Shown: positions 1 to 8,144 of the stretch, piece by piece
Layout: each line of letters starts with the position of its first letter
How positions within the stretch are numbered: the first letter of the stretch is position 1
Position numbers and translations under genes: made by a program
Notes under the pieces: generated by a model
The model's input: only the letters and a program-made list of their open reading frames with translations
Told to the model about the DNA's origin: nothing
Databases searched by the model: none
From: Flagellimonas aequoris
Lineage (GTDB): Bacteria; Bacteroidota; Bacteroidia; Flavobacteriales; Flavobacteriaceae
Direction: 5' to 3'
DNA: 64,000 nt
NCBI RefSeq assembly: GCF_003584165.1
Contig: NZ_QXFJ01000031.1
Span: 92,069 to 156,068 of the forward strand

Positions 1-340
1 AATAGGTTGTGTCGTCATCGACATCGTCGGCGAAACCGGCAGGCTTTCCGGTCAGTGTCGACCAGTCGGGCGCAATTGTTGTGTTGTCCACGGCGAAGGT
101 CGTCCCCGTCAAGGTGAGTCCCGTTCCTGCGGAATAGGTTGTGTCGTCATCGACATCGTCGGCGAAACCGGCAGGCTTTCCGGTCAATGTCGACCAGTCG
201 GGCGCAATTGTTGTGTTGTCCACGGCGAAGGTCGTCCCCGTCAAGGTGAGTCCCGTTCCTGCGGAATAGGTTGTGTCGTCATCGATATCGTCGGCGAAAC
301 CGGCAGGCTTTCCGGTCAATGTCGACCAGCCGGGCGCAAT
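1..340 (-). repeat. Tandem 132-bp coding repeats
   Basis: The block starting AATAGGTTGTGTCGTCATCG recurs at 1, 133 and 265, a strict 132-bp period of 44 codons. The first two copies differ at one base that I can see (G/A in the GTCA[G/A]TGTCGAC segment). The third begins to diverge after about position 325. The array continues off the left edge, so the copy number is unknown. Confidence 0.95.
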
Positions 341-1324
341 GTTTGCGTTATCAACTTGCAGTGAGCCATCTCCTGCTTGTATAAGTCCCGTTCCCGCTAC
401 GTTGGCATTTATCTTATCCGCATCCACGCTGTCATCAACTAGTTCTGCTGTTCCAACAGAATTGTCGGCCATTTTGGCAAGCGTTACTGCATTGTTCGCA
501 ATATCATTGGCGGTTACTTGTCCATCTTGGATCTTAATGCTGGTTACCGCATCATTGGCAATTTTTACGGTAGTTACGGCATTGGTTGCCAGTTCATTGT
601 CGGTGATGCCGTTATCGGCCACATCGAGGGTCAGGGGGGAGATGCTGGTGCCCGCCCCACTTAAAATGAGCGTTGCATCAGTGGGTCCCAATACCTCGTT
701 TCCCACAATGCTATCTTTTTCGGTAATGCCTAAGTTCAACTGGTTTACCAATTCCCAATCGGTACCGTTCCATTGGATGATGTCTCCGGGAATACCGTTT
801 TCGGCAGCGGCTAACTTTGGCAAGGTAACAGAGCCTGGTGCCAAGTCCAAGCTTCCAACGGAACCATTTTGTATTTTTTCCCCATTAACCGCAGAAGGTG
901 CAATATTGGCCCCTGTGATCTGGTTCACCTCAAAGTTGTAGTTGGTACTGCCATCCGGATTCAACGTAGGGGTGATGACCACCGTACTGTCCTTGGCATT
1001 CGGGTTGATCTGACTAAGAAAATCGGCCCGGGTACTTACGGTAAAGGAATTATCGAGGGCCTCACAGATATTGATCCATTCCGTACCGTTGTAGTAGTTG
1101 ATACATTCTTGATCCGTGTTGTAGACCAAGGCACCGGGCAAGGGGTTAATGGTGCTCAATTGGGCCGTGGAGACCCTGGTGATCACCAGAACACGGTTGC
1201 CACTTTCCAATTCCAAAACCGATGAGGGATCCAAGTTTTGGGGGTTGTCTCCAATCTTTACCTGTCCGCTCAGGGTGCTGATCATGAGTAGGCCAATGAC
1301 CAAGGATGCAATGTAAGTTCTCAC
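1..1324 (-). CDS. Secreted repeat protein, 5' part (partial, runs off left edge)
   Basis: This leftward reading frame is open from a GTG at 1324 to the window edge, about 441 codons with no stop. The N-terminus (MRTYIASLVIGLLMISTLSG) is a signal peptide, followed by a globular region with the motif VLVITRVSTAQ. A Thr/Ala/Asp-rich stretch comes next, and then near-identical 44-residue repeats beginning WSTLTGKPAGFADD and containing GTGLTLTGTTFAVDN. Repeats of this kind occur in large Bacteroidota surface proteins that resemble tail fibres or end in S74-peptidase or adhesin domains. The C-terminal domain that would decide the function lies outside the window. Its DNA is more GC-rich and more repetitive than its neighbours. 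GTG was chosen because it is the only start that keeps the whole signal peptide. Being a gene is secure; function is unknown. Confidence 0.85.
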   Translation of the reverse strand, partial: MRTYIASLVIGLLMISTLSGQVKIGDNPQNLDPSSVLELESGNRVLVITRVSTAQLSTINPLPGALVYNTDQECINYYNGTEWINICEALDNSFTVSTRADFLSQINPNAKDSTVVITPTLNPDGSTNYNFEVNQITGANIAPSAVNGEKIQNGSVGSLDLAPGSVTLPKLAAAENGIPGDIIQWNGTDWELVNQLNLGITEKDSIVGNEVLGPTDATLILSGAGTSISPLTLDVADNGITDNELATNAVTTVKIANDAVTSIKIQDGQVTANDIANNAVTLAKMADNSVGTAELVDDSVDADKINANVAGTGLIQAGDGSLQVDNANIAPGWSTLTGKPAGFADDIDDDTTYSAGTGLTLTGTTFAVDNTTIAPDWSTLTGKPAGFADDVDDDTTYSAGTGLTLTGTTFAVDNTTIAPDWSTLTGKPAGFADDVDDDTTY

Positions 1325-1360
1325 AGTGTTTGTTATTTGAGGATTTCCAAACGTAAGGAA

Positions 1361-1368
1361 CAAATCTA
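1361..1368 (-). promoter_or_regulatory. Putative -7 box of the repeat-protein gene
   Basis: The leftward strand reads TAGATTTG, a match to the Bacteroidota TAnnTTTG -7 box, about 37 bases upstream of the GTG at 1324. I see no clear TTG -33 element at the usual spacing. Confidence 0.4.
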
Positions 1369-1538
1369 ATGCTCTGGTTCCATATTTATATGAATTTCCG
1401 TCAAAACACGAAATTCAGGGGTGAATGGGAAACCCTTTGGGTATATTTGTAGGCACAGAATTAACAAAAGTTTAGAACCCCTTCACTTTTATATATGCGC
1501 ACCATGGGTTTTCTTTAACCTGTGCTAAACGCTTTCTT

Positions 1539-2273
1539 ATGAAAAATATAGTTTTGATTTTGTTCTCGTTGCTGGTTTCAGGGTGGTCCTTGGCACAGGA
1601 TAGCCGTCAATTGTTAAGGGGCAAGGTGTTGTACCGAAGCTCCAACGTGCCCAATGAGAACGTGATCAACTCCACCTCGGGCGAGGCCACCATTACCGAT
1701 GAGGATGGTGAATTTGCCATAGAGGTAAAGGCCGGGGACCAAGTAGTGTTCACCGCGGTGAACTATCAATTGGAGGTGGTGACGATAACTCCCGAGATCT
1801 TGCAAAAGAACCGCTTGGTGGTAGAGGTCAATGAAAAGGTCAGGGAATTGGACGAAGTGGTGGTGACCCCTGAGAACCAGGCCAAGTTCCTCGAAGTAAA
1901 GAACGAGGATTTCAAGGAATTCAACTACGAGATCGATAGGAATACAGAAGTGCAGAACGTGGCCGAATCTAGAATTGTGAGGGGCATGCAGGATGGTCTG
2001 AACATCAAGAACATATTCAAGGCACTCTTTGCCTCCCAAAAGGAAAAAGGAGTGGAAAGGCCTCCACTGAAGGTAAGTGAGGTCTTGCGCCATGTGTATG
2101 ACGACGAGTTCTTTGTGGCCGATCTTAAATTGCCACAGGACAAGATAGATGCCTTTCTGTTGTATTGCGATGACAAGATACCTTCACAGACCCTACTCAA
2201 AAAAGAGAACGAATTTCAGCTGATCGATTTTCTGGTGACCCAAAGCAAAGAATATTTGGCAACCTTGGAATAA
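1539..2273 (+). CDS. Secreted carboxypeptidase-regulatory-like domain protein (paralog 1)
   Basis: The protein has 244 residues and a signal peptide ending SWSLAQ-type near residue 20. Residues about 25-110 resemble the CarboxypepD_reg-like beta-sandwich found at the N-terminus of SusC/TonB-dependent receptors: a GKV start, ITDEDGEFAIEV, and a closing LDEVVVTP. There is no receptor barrel after it, only about 130 mostly helical residues. Its stop overlaps the next start by one base (TAATG), so the two are translationally coupled. The following gene has the same architecture, which suggests tandem duplication. Function is unknown; an envelope-associated stand-alone regulatory domain is the best description. 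Confidence 0.85.
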   Translation: MKNIVLILFSLLVSGWSLAQDSRQLLRGKVLYRSSNVPNENVINSTSGEATITDEDGEFAIEVKAGDQVVFTAVNYQLEVVTITPEILQKNRLVVEVNEKVRELDEVVVTPENQAKFLEVKNEDFKEFNYEIDRNTEVQNVAESRIVRGMQDGLNIKNIFKALFASQKEKGVERPPLKVSEVLRHVYDDEFFVADLKLPQDKIDAFLLYCDDKIPSQTLLKKENEFQLIDFLVTQSKEYLATLE

Positions 2274-3067
2274 TGAGAAGTTTTTTGGCATGTATGGCTT
2301 TCTTTTTGGTGCTTTTTGCCAGTGCCCAAGATGGGGAAGGCAAAATGCTTACCGGAAAGGTTACCAGTGAGGATGAGGATGTTGTGGGTGTGGTGGTCCA
2401 GAACATAACTTCCGATAAAGCGGTAATCACCGATTTTGAGGGAAAGTTCGCCATTGATGTACAGGTGAACGACACCTTGGTGTTTTCTGCGGTCCAGTTT
2501 GTGAAGAAGATCTTACCGGTGACTGAGGTCCTTTACCATGCCAATTATATTGAAGTGCCCATGGTGGAGTTTGTAAACCAACTTAAGGAAGTGGTGGTAA
2601 GGCCCTATAACCTTTCTGGGGATTTGACCCAAGATCTGGGCAAACTGAGCCTAGAAAAAGATGTAAGTGCCGAGGCCTTGAATTTGCCCAATGCCCACCA
2701 AAGGATTCCTACCCAAAGTGAGCGAATGTTGGATCAGGCTACCATGGGAAAGTTTAATATGGGCATGATTTTGAGCCCACCATTGGACCCCCTTATCAAT
2801 GCCATCACCGGGCGGACCAAAATGTTGAAAAACAGGGTCAAGGTAGACAAGGCTTATGCCAGGACACAAAGGGTCCAGGATTTTTATGTGGATTCCCTTT
2901 TTGTGGCCACGTTGAAGATACCGATGGAAAAAATTGACGATTTCATGTACTTCTGTGAAGTAGACGAGGCCTTTCAGACTACAGTGGATAGCCACGACAA
3001 GTTGAAGATTTGGGATTTTATGCTGGAGAAGAGCCGGGCATATCGAAAAAACAACCATTTGGATTGA
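2273..3067 (+). CDS. Secreted carboxypeptidase-regulatory-like domain protein (paralog 2)
   Basis: A 264-residue protein with a signal peptide (LVLFASAQ near residue 19) and the same layout as the preceding gene. Residues about 25-110 form a regulatory-like domain with LTGKVTSEDEDV, ITDFEGKFAIDV and LKEVVVRP. A helical tail carries the shared motif FVADLKLPQDKIDAF/FVATLKIPMEKIDDF, which is found near the end of both proteins. That conserved tail outside the known domain shows the pair are true paralogs and not just domain sharers. It is translationally coupled to paralog 1 and followed after about 75 bases by the DUF6702 gene. Function is unknown. Confidence 0.85.
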   Translation: MRSFLACMAFFLVLFASAQDGEGKMLTGKVTSEDEDVVGVVVQNITSDKAVITDFEGKFAIDVQVNDTLVFSAVQFVKKILPVTEVLYHANYIEVPMVEFVNQLKEVVVRPYNLSGDLTQDLGKLSLEKDVSAEALNLPNAHQRIPTQSERMLDQATMGKFNMGMILSPPLDPLINAITGRTKMLKNRVKVDKAYARTQRVQDFYVDSLFVATLKIPMEKIDDFMYFCEVDEAFQTTVDSHDKLKIWDFMLEKSRAYRKNNHLD

Positions 3068-3142
3068 TGTTTTTGGCAAGCAAATTGCAGAAAAACAGGT
3101 AAAACTGTAACATTGTCCCTTCCAAAGGAGTCAAAAAACAAT

Positions 3143-3661
3143 ATGATGAGAATGAAAAAAGCTAAACATATACTATTGCCTTTGGCAATGGTCCTTTTTC
3201 TGTCCTTCACCTCCGTTCACAAATTTTATGTCAGCGTTACCAATATGGTCTATTCCGAAGAGGATAAGGCCTTTCAGATCACGAGCAGGATTTTTATTGA
3301 TGACCTGGACGATCTGATGGAGGAACGCTATGGTATCAAATCCCAATTGGCAACCCCTGATGAATCCAAACTGGCGGATGAATACCTGGAAAAATATTTT
3401 AGGGCCAAGTTTATGGTCGAAATCAATGGAAAGCCCGTAAAATATAACTTTTTGGGTAAGCGGTATGACACCGATGTGGCCATTTGTTATCTGGAAATCC
3501 CCAACATCAACCTGTCCGATGTAAAATCCGTTTCGGTACAGAATGAGATCTTGACCGACCTTTTTGATGAACAACAGAATGTGGTACATGTAAAATGGGC
3601 AGGACACAAGAAGAGTTTTGTGCTCATCAAGGGGAATAATAAAGGAATGTTAAACTTATGA
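3143..3661 (+). CDS. DUF6702 family secreted protein
   Basis: About 172 residues. The start at ATG 3143 (MMRMKKAKH) is preferred over an upstream in-frame TTG at 3113, because an AAAGGAG purine run lies 12 bases before it and the signal peptide follows directly. The mature part contains HKFYVSVTNMVYSEEDKAFQ, typical of the DUF6702 family of Bacteroidota. These proteins commonly sit next to M1 peptidases, as here. The likely location is periplasmic or outer-membrane associated. The biochemical role is unknown. Confidence 0.8.
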   Translation: MMRMKKAKHILLPLAMVLFLSFTSVHKFYVSVTNMVYSEEDKAFQITSRIFIDDLDDLMEERYGIKSQLATPDESKLADEYLEKYFRAKFMVEINGKPVKYNFLGKRYDTDVAICYLEIPNINLSDVKSVSVQNEILTDLFDEQQNVVHVKWAGHKKSFVLIKGNNKGMLNL

Positions 3662-3721
3662 CGCATTGTTAACAATTGGTTAAAATGCGTTATTTTTCAC
3701 CGTTTTAAAATCAAATAGAAA

Positions 3722-6037
3722 ATGAACAAAGTCAAGTATTGCATTGCTTCTGTGTTGTTCCTTATGGGAGCAGTCGTAATGGCACAGGAAGAAGGCGACG
3801 TAAAAACCGAAAGGGAACCTGGACACTATAATCAAAGCAGGTTCAAACAATTGTACGAAGAATTTGCAACCCCCAACACCTATCGCTCCGCTTCCGGAGC
3901 CCCAGGACCTGATTACTACCAACAACAGGCCGATTATGCGATCAATGTACAGTTGGATGACAAAAATGCCAAGATCAACGGTGAGGAAACCATCACCTAT
4001 CACAATAATTCACCGGACGATTTAGAGTTCCTTTGGGTGCAATTGGACCAGAACGTCCGTGCCAAGGATTCCAAATCACCTTTGCGTGATGGGAACGGGG
4101 TGAACATTGCCTACACGGCCGGAAACTTTGCAGAGACTTTTATCAGCGAGCCATTTGATGGCGGTTTCAATATTGAATGGGTAAAGGATGCCAGTGGAAA
4201 ACCATTGTCCTATACCATCAACCAGACCATGATGCGAGTGAACATTCCACAACCGTTGAAAAGTGGTGAGAAATTGTCTTTCTCCGTTAAATGGTGGTAC
4301 AATATTCCCGATCATACCGTGAACAGGGCCAGGTCAGGATACGAATATTTTGAAAAGGACGGTAACCGTGCCTATGTGATTGCACAGTTCTTCCCAAGAA
4401 TGGCCGTTTACAGCGATGTGGAAGGATGGCAGAACCACCAATTCTGGGGAAGTGGCGAGTTTGCCCTTCCATTCGGAAATTATGATGTGAGCATCACAGT
4501 TCCTGCCGACCACGTTTTGGACGGTACAGGGGTATTGCAAAACAGGGAGGAAGTGTTCTCCAAAGAAATGATGAAGCGTTATAAGCAGGCCGTAAAGTCT
4601 TATGACAAGCCTGTGATCATTGTAAACCAACAAGAAGCTGAAGCTGCCGAGAAAGGATTTGCCACGGATACCAAGACTTGGAAATTCAAGGCCACCAACG
4701 TAAGGGACTATGCTTTTGCCACTTCCCGTAAGTTTATCTGGGAAATGCAGGCGGTTAAGATCGGTAGCAAAGATGTTATGGCCGTATCGTTGTACCCCAA
4801 GGAAGGAAACCCACTTTGGGAAGAGTTGTCCACAAGGGCAGTGGTACAGACCTTGAAAACCTATTCGGAGCATACTTTTGATTACCCATACCACAAGGCC
4901 ATCTCGGTACATGCCAAGAACCAAGGTATGGAGTACCCTATGATCTGCTGGAACTACGGTCGTCCAAACGAAGATGGAACCTATTCCGACAGGACCAAAT
5001 TTGGAATGATCAGTGTGATCATCCACGAGGTGGGACACAACTTCTTCCCGATGATCGTAAACTCGGATGAGCGTCAATGGGGATGGATGGATGAAGGTCT
5101 CGATACCTTTATGCAGTATTTGGCCGAGCAGGACTTCGGTACAAACAACCCAAGTGTGATCGCACCTAACGAAAAATATCCATCACGTAGGGGTAACCCA
5201 GCGGACATTGTTCCCTACATGGGCGGAGATCAAAAATACATTTCTCCCATCATGTCCAACCCGGAAAACGTATACCAGTTGGGTCCAAATGCCTATGGCA
5301 AGCCAGCAACCGCCCTTAACATTTTAAGGGAAACCGTTATGGGCAAGGAACTTTTTGACCATGCATTCAAGACTTATGCCCAGCGTTGGATGTTCAAGCA
5401 CCCTACTCCTGAGGATTTCTTCCGTACCATGGAAGATGCTTCTGCCGTGGATTTGGACTGGTTCTGGAGATCTTGGTTCTACACCACAGATTATGTGGAT
5501 ATAGGAGTGAAGGGCGTTAAAAAATACTACGTGTCCAGCAAGCCTACCAAGGAAATGGAAAAATATATGGCCGATAGGAACCTTACCGAGGCCGATCTTC
5601 CCCCATTGGTATATTTGGCCGAAGAGGAAAGCGAGGATTTTATGCCTGAGTTGAAAGGAAAATCCCCAACGGAGACTTCCCAAAACCTTAAGGAATTTAT
5701 GATGGACAACATGACCGAGGCCGAAAGGTCTCAGGTGAAAGAGCCAAAATATTTCTATGAGATCACTTTTGACAAACCAGGAGGCATCCCCATGCCATTG
5801 ATCGTAGAGTATACCTATGCCGATGGTACCAAGGAAAATGTCACTTATCCACCTGAGATTTGGAGAAAGAACGATGCAGAGGTGAAAAGGGTGATTTCTT
5901 CCCAAAAAGAATTGGTAGGGATTGTGGTAGATCCAAAATTGGAAACTGCCGATGTGGATACCACCAACAACTCTTGGCCTAAAAAAGAGGAAAAATCAGA
6001 CTTTGATAAGTTCAAGGAGAACATCAAAGGAAAATAA
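3722..6037 (+). CDS. M1 family zinc metallopeptidase
   Basis: This 771-residue exported protein has a signal peptide ending VVMAQ near residue 22. The active site is visible as HEVGH, with zinc ligands His435 and His439, and the third ligand Glu458 in WMDEG, exactly 18 residues after the second His. That is the gluzincin (M1) spacing. An N-terminal beta-rich domain (residues about 70-280) precedes the catalytic domain; a lysine-rich tail ends the protein. M1 enzymes are aminopeptidases. The usual GxMEN exopeptidase motif appears here as NQGMEYP. It follows the DUF6702 gene by 60 bases and ends at a strong terminator. Confidence 0.93.
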   Translation: MNKVKYCIASVLFLMGAVVMAQEEGDVKTEREPGHYNQSRFKQLYEEFATPNTYRSASGAPGPDYYQQQADYAINVQLDDKNAKINGEETITYHNNSPDDLEFLWVQLDQNVRAKDSKSPLRDGNGVNIAYTAGNFAETFISEPFDGGFNIEWVKDASGKPLSYTINQTMMRVNIPQPLKSGEKLSFSVKWWYNIPDHTVNRARSGYEYFEKDGNRAYVIAQFFPRMAVYSDVEGWQNHQFWGSGEFALPFGNYDVSITVPADHVLDGTGVLQNREEVFSKEMMKRYKQAVKSYDKPVIIVNQQEAEAAEKGFATDTKTWKFKATNVRDYAFATSRKFIWEMQAVKIGSKDVMAVSLYPKEGNPLWEELSTRAVVQTLKTYSEHTFDYPYHKAISVHAKNQGMEYPMICWNYGRPNEDGTYSDRTKFGMISVIIHEVGHNFFPMIVNSDERQWGWMDEGLDTFMQYLAEQDFGTNNPSVIAPNEKYPSRRGNPADIVPYMGGDQKYISPIMSNPENVYQLGPNAYGKPATALNILRETVMGKELFDHAFKTYAQRWMFKHPTPEDFFRTMEDASAVDLDWFWRSWFYTTDYVDIGVKGVKKYYVSSKPTKEMEKYMADRNLTEADLPPLVYLAEEESEDFMPELKGKSPTETSQNLKEFMMDNMTEAERSQVKEPKYFYEITFDKPGGIPMPLIVEYTYADGTKENVTYPPEIWRKNDAEVKRVISSQKELVGIVVDPKLETADVDTTNNSWPKKEEKSDFDKFKENIKGK

Positions 6038-6058
6038 TCAAAAAAAAGACTGTTAAAG

Positions 6059-6087
6059 AGCCTCGTGATTTCACGGGGCTTTTTTTA
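6059..6087 (+). terminator. Rho-independent terminator after the M1 peptidase
   Basis: A 9-bp stem (AGCCTCGTG / CACGGGGCT, with one G-U pair) and a 4-base loop, followed by a run of T. Confidence 0.9.
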
Positions 6088-6088
6088 T

Positions 6089-6115
6089 TTTGCTGATAAG
6101 TTCTGATTATATTTG
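6089..6115 (+). promoter_or_regulatory. Putative tatA promoter
   Basis: TTTG at 6089-6092 and TATATTTG at 6108-6115 fit the Bacteroidota -33/-7 consensus, though the 15-base spacing is short. The -7 box ends four bases before the tatA ATG at 6120, so the transcript would be leaderless or nearly so. Confidence 0.5.
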
Positions 6116-6119
6116 TTGT

Positions 6120-6389
6120 ATGCATTTTCTATTCATTAGCGGAGCGGAGATATTTTTCATCCTATTTATTGTGGTGATGGTGTTTGGGGCGGACAAGATA
6201 CCTGGAATAGCCAAAGGCCTTGGCAAGGGTATGCGCCAGTTGAAGGACGCCACGGATGATATTAAGCGCGAGATCCAAAAAAGCGCAGATATCGACACGG
6301 ACTTTACCAAAGAGATTCGCAAGGAACTCAATGAGGTAAAGAAAAATGTGGACGAGGTTACCGGCTCCATCAAAAGGGACATTAAGTAA
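6120..6389 (+). CDS. tatA: Twin-arginine translocase subunit TatA/E
   Basis: An 89-residue protein with one N-terminal membrane helix (residues about 5-22). The TatA hinge is visible as FGADKIPGIAKGLGKGMRQ, followed by an amphipathic and then charged helix. TatA oligomers form the Tat export pore with TatC, which is not in this window. An upstream in-frame start at 6090 would add ten residues before the helix and overlap the promoter, so ATG 6120 is preferred. The PAP2 gene starts three bases after its stop. Confidence 0.9.
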   Translation: MHFLFISGAEIFFILFIVVMVFGADKIPGIAKGLGKGMRQLKDATDDIKREIQKSADIDTDFTKEIRKELNEVKKNVDEVTGSIKRDIK

Positions 6390-6392
6390 TAC

Positions 6393-6965
6393 ATGTGGGA
6401 GAATCTGCTCCAATGGGACAGGGATACATTTGTGTATCTCAACAGTTTGGGCATAGAACGGTATGATGGATTTTGGTCTACCGTGACCGATATTACCACT
6501 TGGATTCCCCTCTTTTTACTGTTTCTCTTCCTGTTGTTCCAAAAGTTTGACAGAAAGGAAGCCCTCTATAAGTTTTTTACGATCATGGGATTGGTGATTT
6601 TTATTACTGCCATTACCCATTGGACCAAGATTTCCGTAGCGCGCTTACGTCCCAATAACACGGAAGAAATCAATACGATCATCCGAATCTTAAAAAGCCC
6701 CACCGATTACAGTTTCTTTTCGGGCCATGCCTCCAGTTCGTTTTCCATAACTACTTTGGTGTTTCTTTTTTTAAGGAAGAAGGTAAAATGGGCTTTCCTG
6801 TTCTTTCTTTGGCCCATTCTGTTTTGCATGAGCAGGATCTATGTGGGGGTGCATTTTCCCATCGATATTATTGTAGGGGCCATAGTCGGGATTTTATCCG
6901 GAATGTTATTCTACTGGTTGTATAACCGTTTTATAACACCCGGCTTAAAGTCAGTCCGTCCCTAA
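6393..6965 (+). CDS. PAP2 family membrane phosphatase
   Basis: 190 residues with about five membrane helices. All three motifs of the PAP2 superfamily are present: KISVARLRP, the FFSGHAS loop, and SRIYVGVHFPIDI. The family dephosphorylates lipid phosphates. In bacteria the common roles are recycling undecaprenyl diphosphate or hydrolysing phosphatidylglycerol phosphate, and the sequence alone does not separate these. It forms a tight unit with tatA. Its last 35 bases overlap the end of the convergent O-methyltransferase gene. Confidence 0.9.
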   Translation: MWENLLQWDRDTFVYLNSLGIERYDGFWSTVTDITTWIPLFLLFLFLLFQKFDRKEALYKFFTIMGLVIFITAITHWTKISVARLRPNNTEEINTIIRILKSPTDYSFFSGHASSSFSITTLVFLFLRKKVKWAFLFFLWPILFCMSRIYVGVHFPIDIIVGAIVGILSGMLFYWLYNRFITPGLKSVRP

Positions 6966-7572
6966 TGGGCAAAAGAACGGTTTCGACCCTGGGGTCGTTT
7001 TTCAATTTTTCATTGTAGGCGAGTAGAGCTTCCGTAGCCTTGTCACCTTTTTGCAGCGGTTCCACCACCTTTCCGGACCACAGCACATTGTCGGACAAAA
7101 TGATGCTTCCAGGTTTTGTCTTGGTGATCACAGCTTCAAAATAGGCATCGTAGTTCACTTTTTGCGCATCGATAAAAACCAGGTCGAAAATCTTCTCCAA
7201 AGCGGGGGTGACATCCAACGCATCACCCGTATGTTGGAAGATTTGGGAGCCAAAACCGCTCTTGTCAAAATAGGTGCGTTGCAATTGGTGCAGTTCCTCG
7301 TTCACCTCAATGGTATGTAGCTCACCATTTTTTTGAAGTCCTTCTGCCAAACAAAGGGCGGAATAACCGGTATACGTGCCTATTTCCAAAATATAGGCTG
7401 GGTTGATGATCTTGGAGAGTATACTCAACACCCTTCCTTGAAAATGCCCCGTGATCATACGGGGTTGTACCACCTTTAAATGGGTTTCCCGGGTCAGTTC
7501 CGTCAGCAACTGTGGTTCGGGTTCCGAGTGGTTGGCAATATAATTTTCCAATAGTGGTGATAGGAAATGCAT
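6931..7572 (-). CDS. SAM-dependent O-methyltransferase (catechol/caffeoyl-CoA type)
   Basis: 213 residues starting MHFLSPLLENY. The reading frame stays open further upstream, but that extension would read through the divergent gene's start region, so ATG 7572 is chosen. SAM-binding motif I is ILEIGTYTGYSALCLAEGL; the metal/catalytic region is VFIDAQKVNYDAYF and DNVLWSGKV, as in the Methyltransf_3 family. Enzymes of this group methylate catechol-type hydroxyls with Mg2+. It is divergent from the GNAT gene and overlaps the PAP2 gene by 35 bases tail to tail. Confidence 0.92.
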   Translation of the reverse strand: MHFLSPLLENYIANHSEPEPQLLTELTRETHLKVVQPRMITGHFQGRVLSILSKIINPAYILEIGTYTGYSALCLAEGLQKNGELHTIEVNEELHQLQRTYFDKSGFGSQIFQHTGDALDVTPALEKIFDLVFIDAQKVNYDAYFEAVITKTKPGSIILSDNVLWSGKVVEPLQKGDKATEALLAYNEKLKNDPRVETVLLPIRDGLTLSRVL

Positions 7573-7585
7573 GTACAAGTTTTCG

Positions 7586-7593
7586 CAAAAATA
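7586..7593 (-). promoter_or_regulatory. Putative -7 box of the O-methyltransferase gene
   Basis: The leftward strand reads TATTTTTG, 14 bases before the start codon at 7572. Confidence 0.4.
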
Positions 7594-7636
7594 TAGAAAA
7601 GAACTACATTGGAATATCAAATCAAGCAAGCTAAAA

Positions 7637-8104
7637 ATGTCATCGACCGAAATACGCATACGCCGCGCCACCTTGGAAGACCTTCCCGTTCTGTTGGATT
7701 TTGAGCAGGGCATCGTAAAGGCCGAACGACCCTTCGATGTAACCATTAGAGAGGGCAAGGTGAATTATTATGACCTTGAAAAAATGGTTCAGGACCCCAA
7801 ATCCTGTGTGATTGTAGCGGAGGTGGATGGCAGGATCGTATCCTCTGGCTATGCCATTCCCAAACAGGCAAGACATTACTTGGACCACGAGTTTTATGCC
7901 TATTTAGGGTTTATGTACACGGATGTAGATTATCGGGGACGTGGAATCAACGCACTGATTGTGGAAGCCCTCAAAAAATGGTCACAAGAGCAAGGTTTCA
8001 AGGAAATACGATTGACGGTGTACAATGACAATGTGGGTGCCATCAAGGCATATGAAAAAGTGGGTTTCAAAAAGCACATCATCGAAATGCGGTTGGAACA
8101 ATAA
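7637..8104 (+). CDS. GNAT family N-acetyltransferase
   Basis: 155 residues starting MSSTEIRIRRATLEDLPVLL at ATG 7637. An in-frame ATG at 7571 also exists but overlaps the divergent gene's own start codon, so the shorter form is preferred. The acetyl-CoA pyrophosphate loop is VDYRGRGINALI, preceded by AYLGFMYT and followed by LTVYNDNVGAIKAYEKVGF, the usual end of the fold. The substrate cannot be told. Kynureninase starts 40 bases downstream behind its own promoter box. Confidence 0.92.
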   Translation: MSSTEIRIRRATLEDLPVLLDFEQGIVKAERPFDVTIREGKVNYYDLEKMVQDPKSCVIVAEVDGRIVSSGYAIPKQARHYLDHEFYAYLGFMYTDVDYRGRGINALIVEALKKWSQEQGFKEIRLTVYNDNVGAIKAYEKVGFKKHIIEMRLEQ

Positions 8105-8120
8105 ATACCATCACAAATTG

Positions 8121-8128
8121 TATTTTTG
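8121..8128 (+). promoter_or_regulatory. Putative -7 box of kynU
   Basis: TATTTTTG matches TAnnTTTG and ends 16 bases before the kynU ATG. The -33 element is not clear. Confidence 0.45.
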
Positions 8129-8144
8129 GGGCAAACCTTAGCAT

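Noticed and set aside
273..1225. Two rightward open frames in the first 1.2 kb
   Set aside because: They are antisense to the repeat protein gene and consist of low-complexity Ser/Ala/Val-rich translation of the repeat region. The leftward frame has a signal peptide and recognisable repeats.
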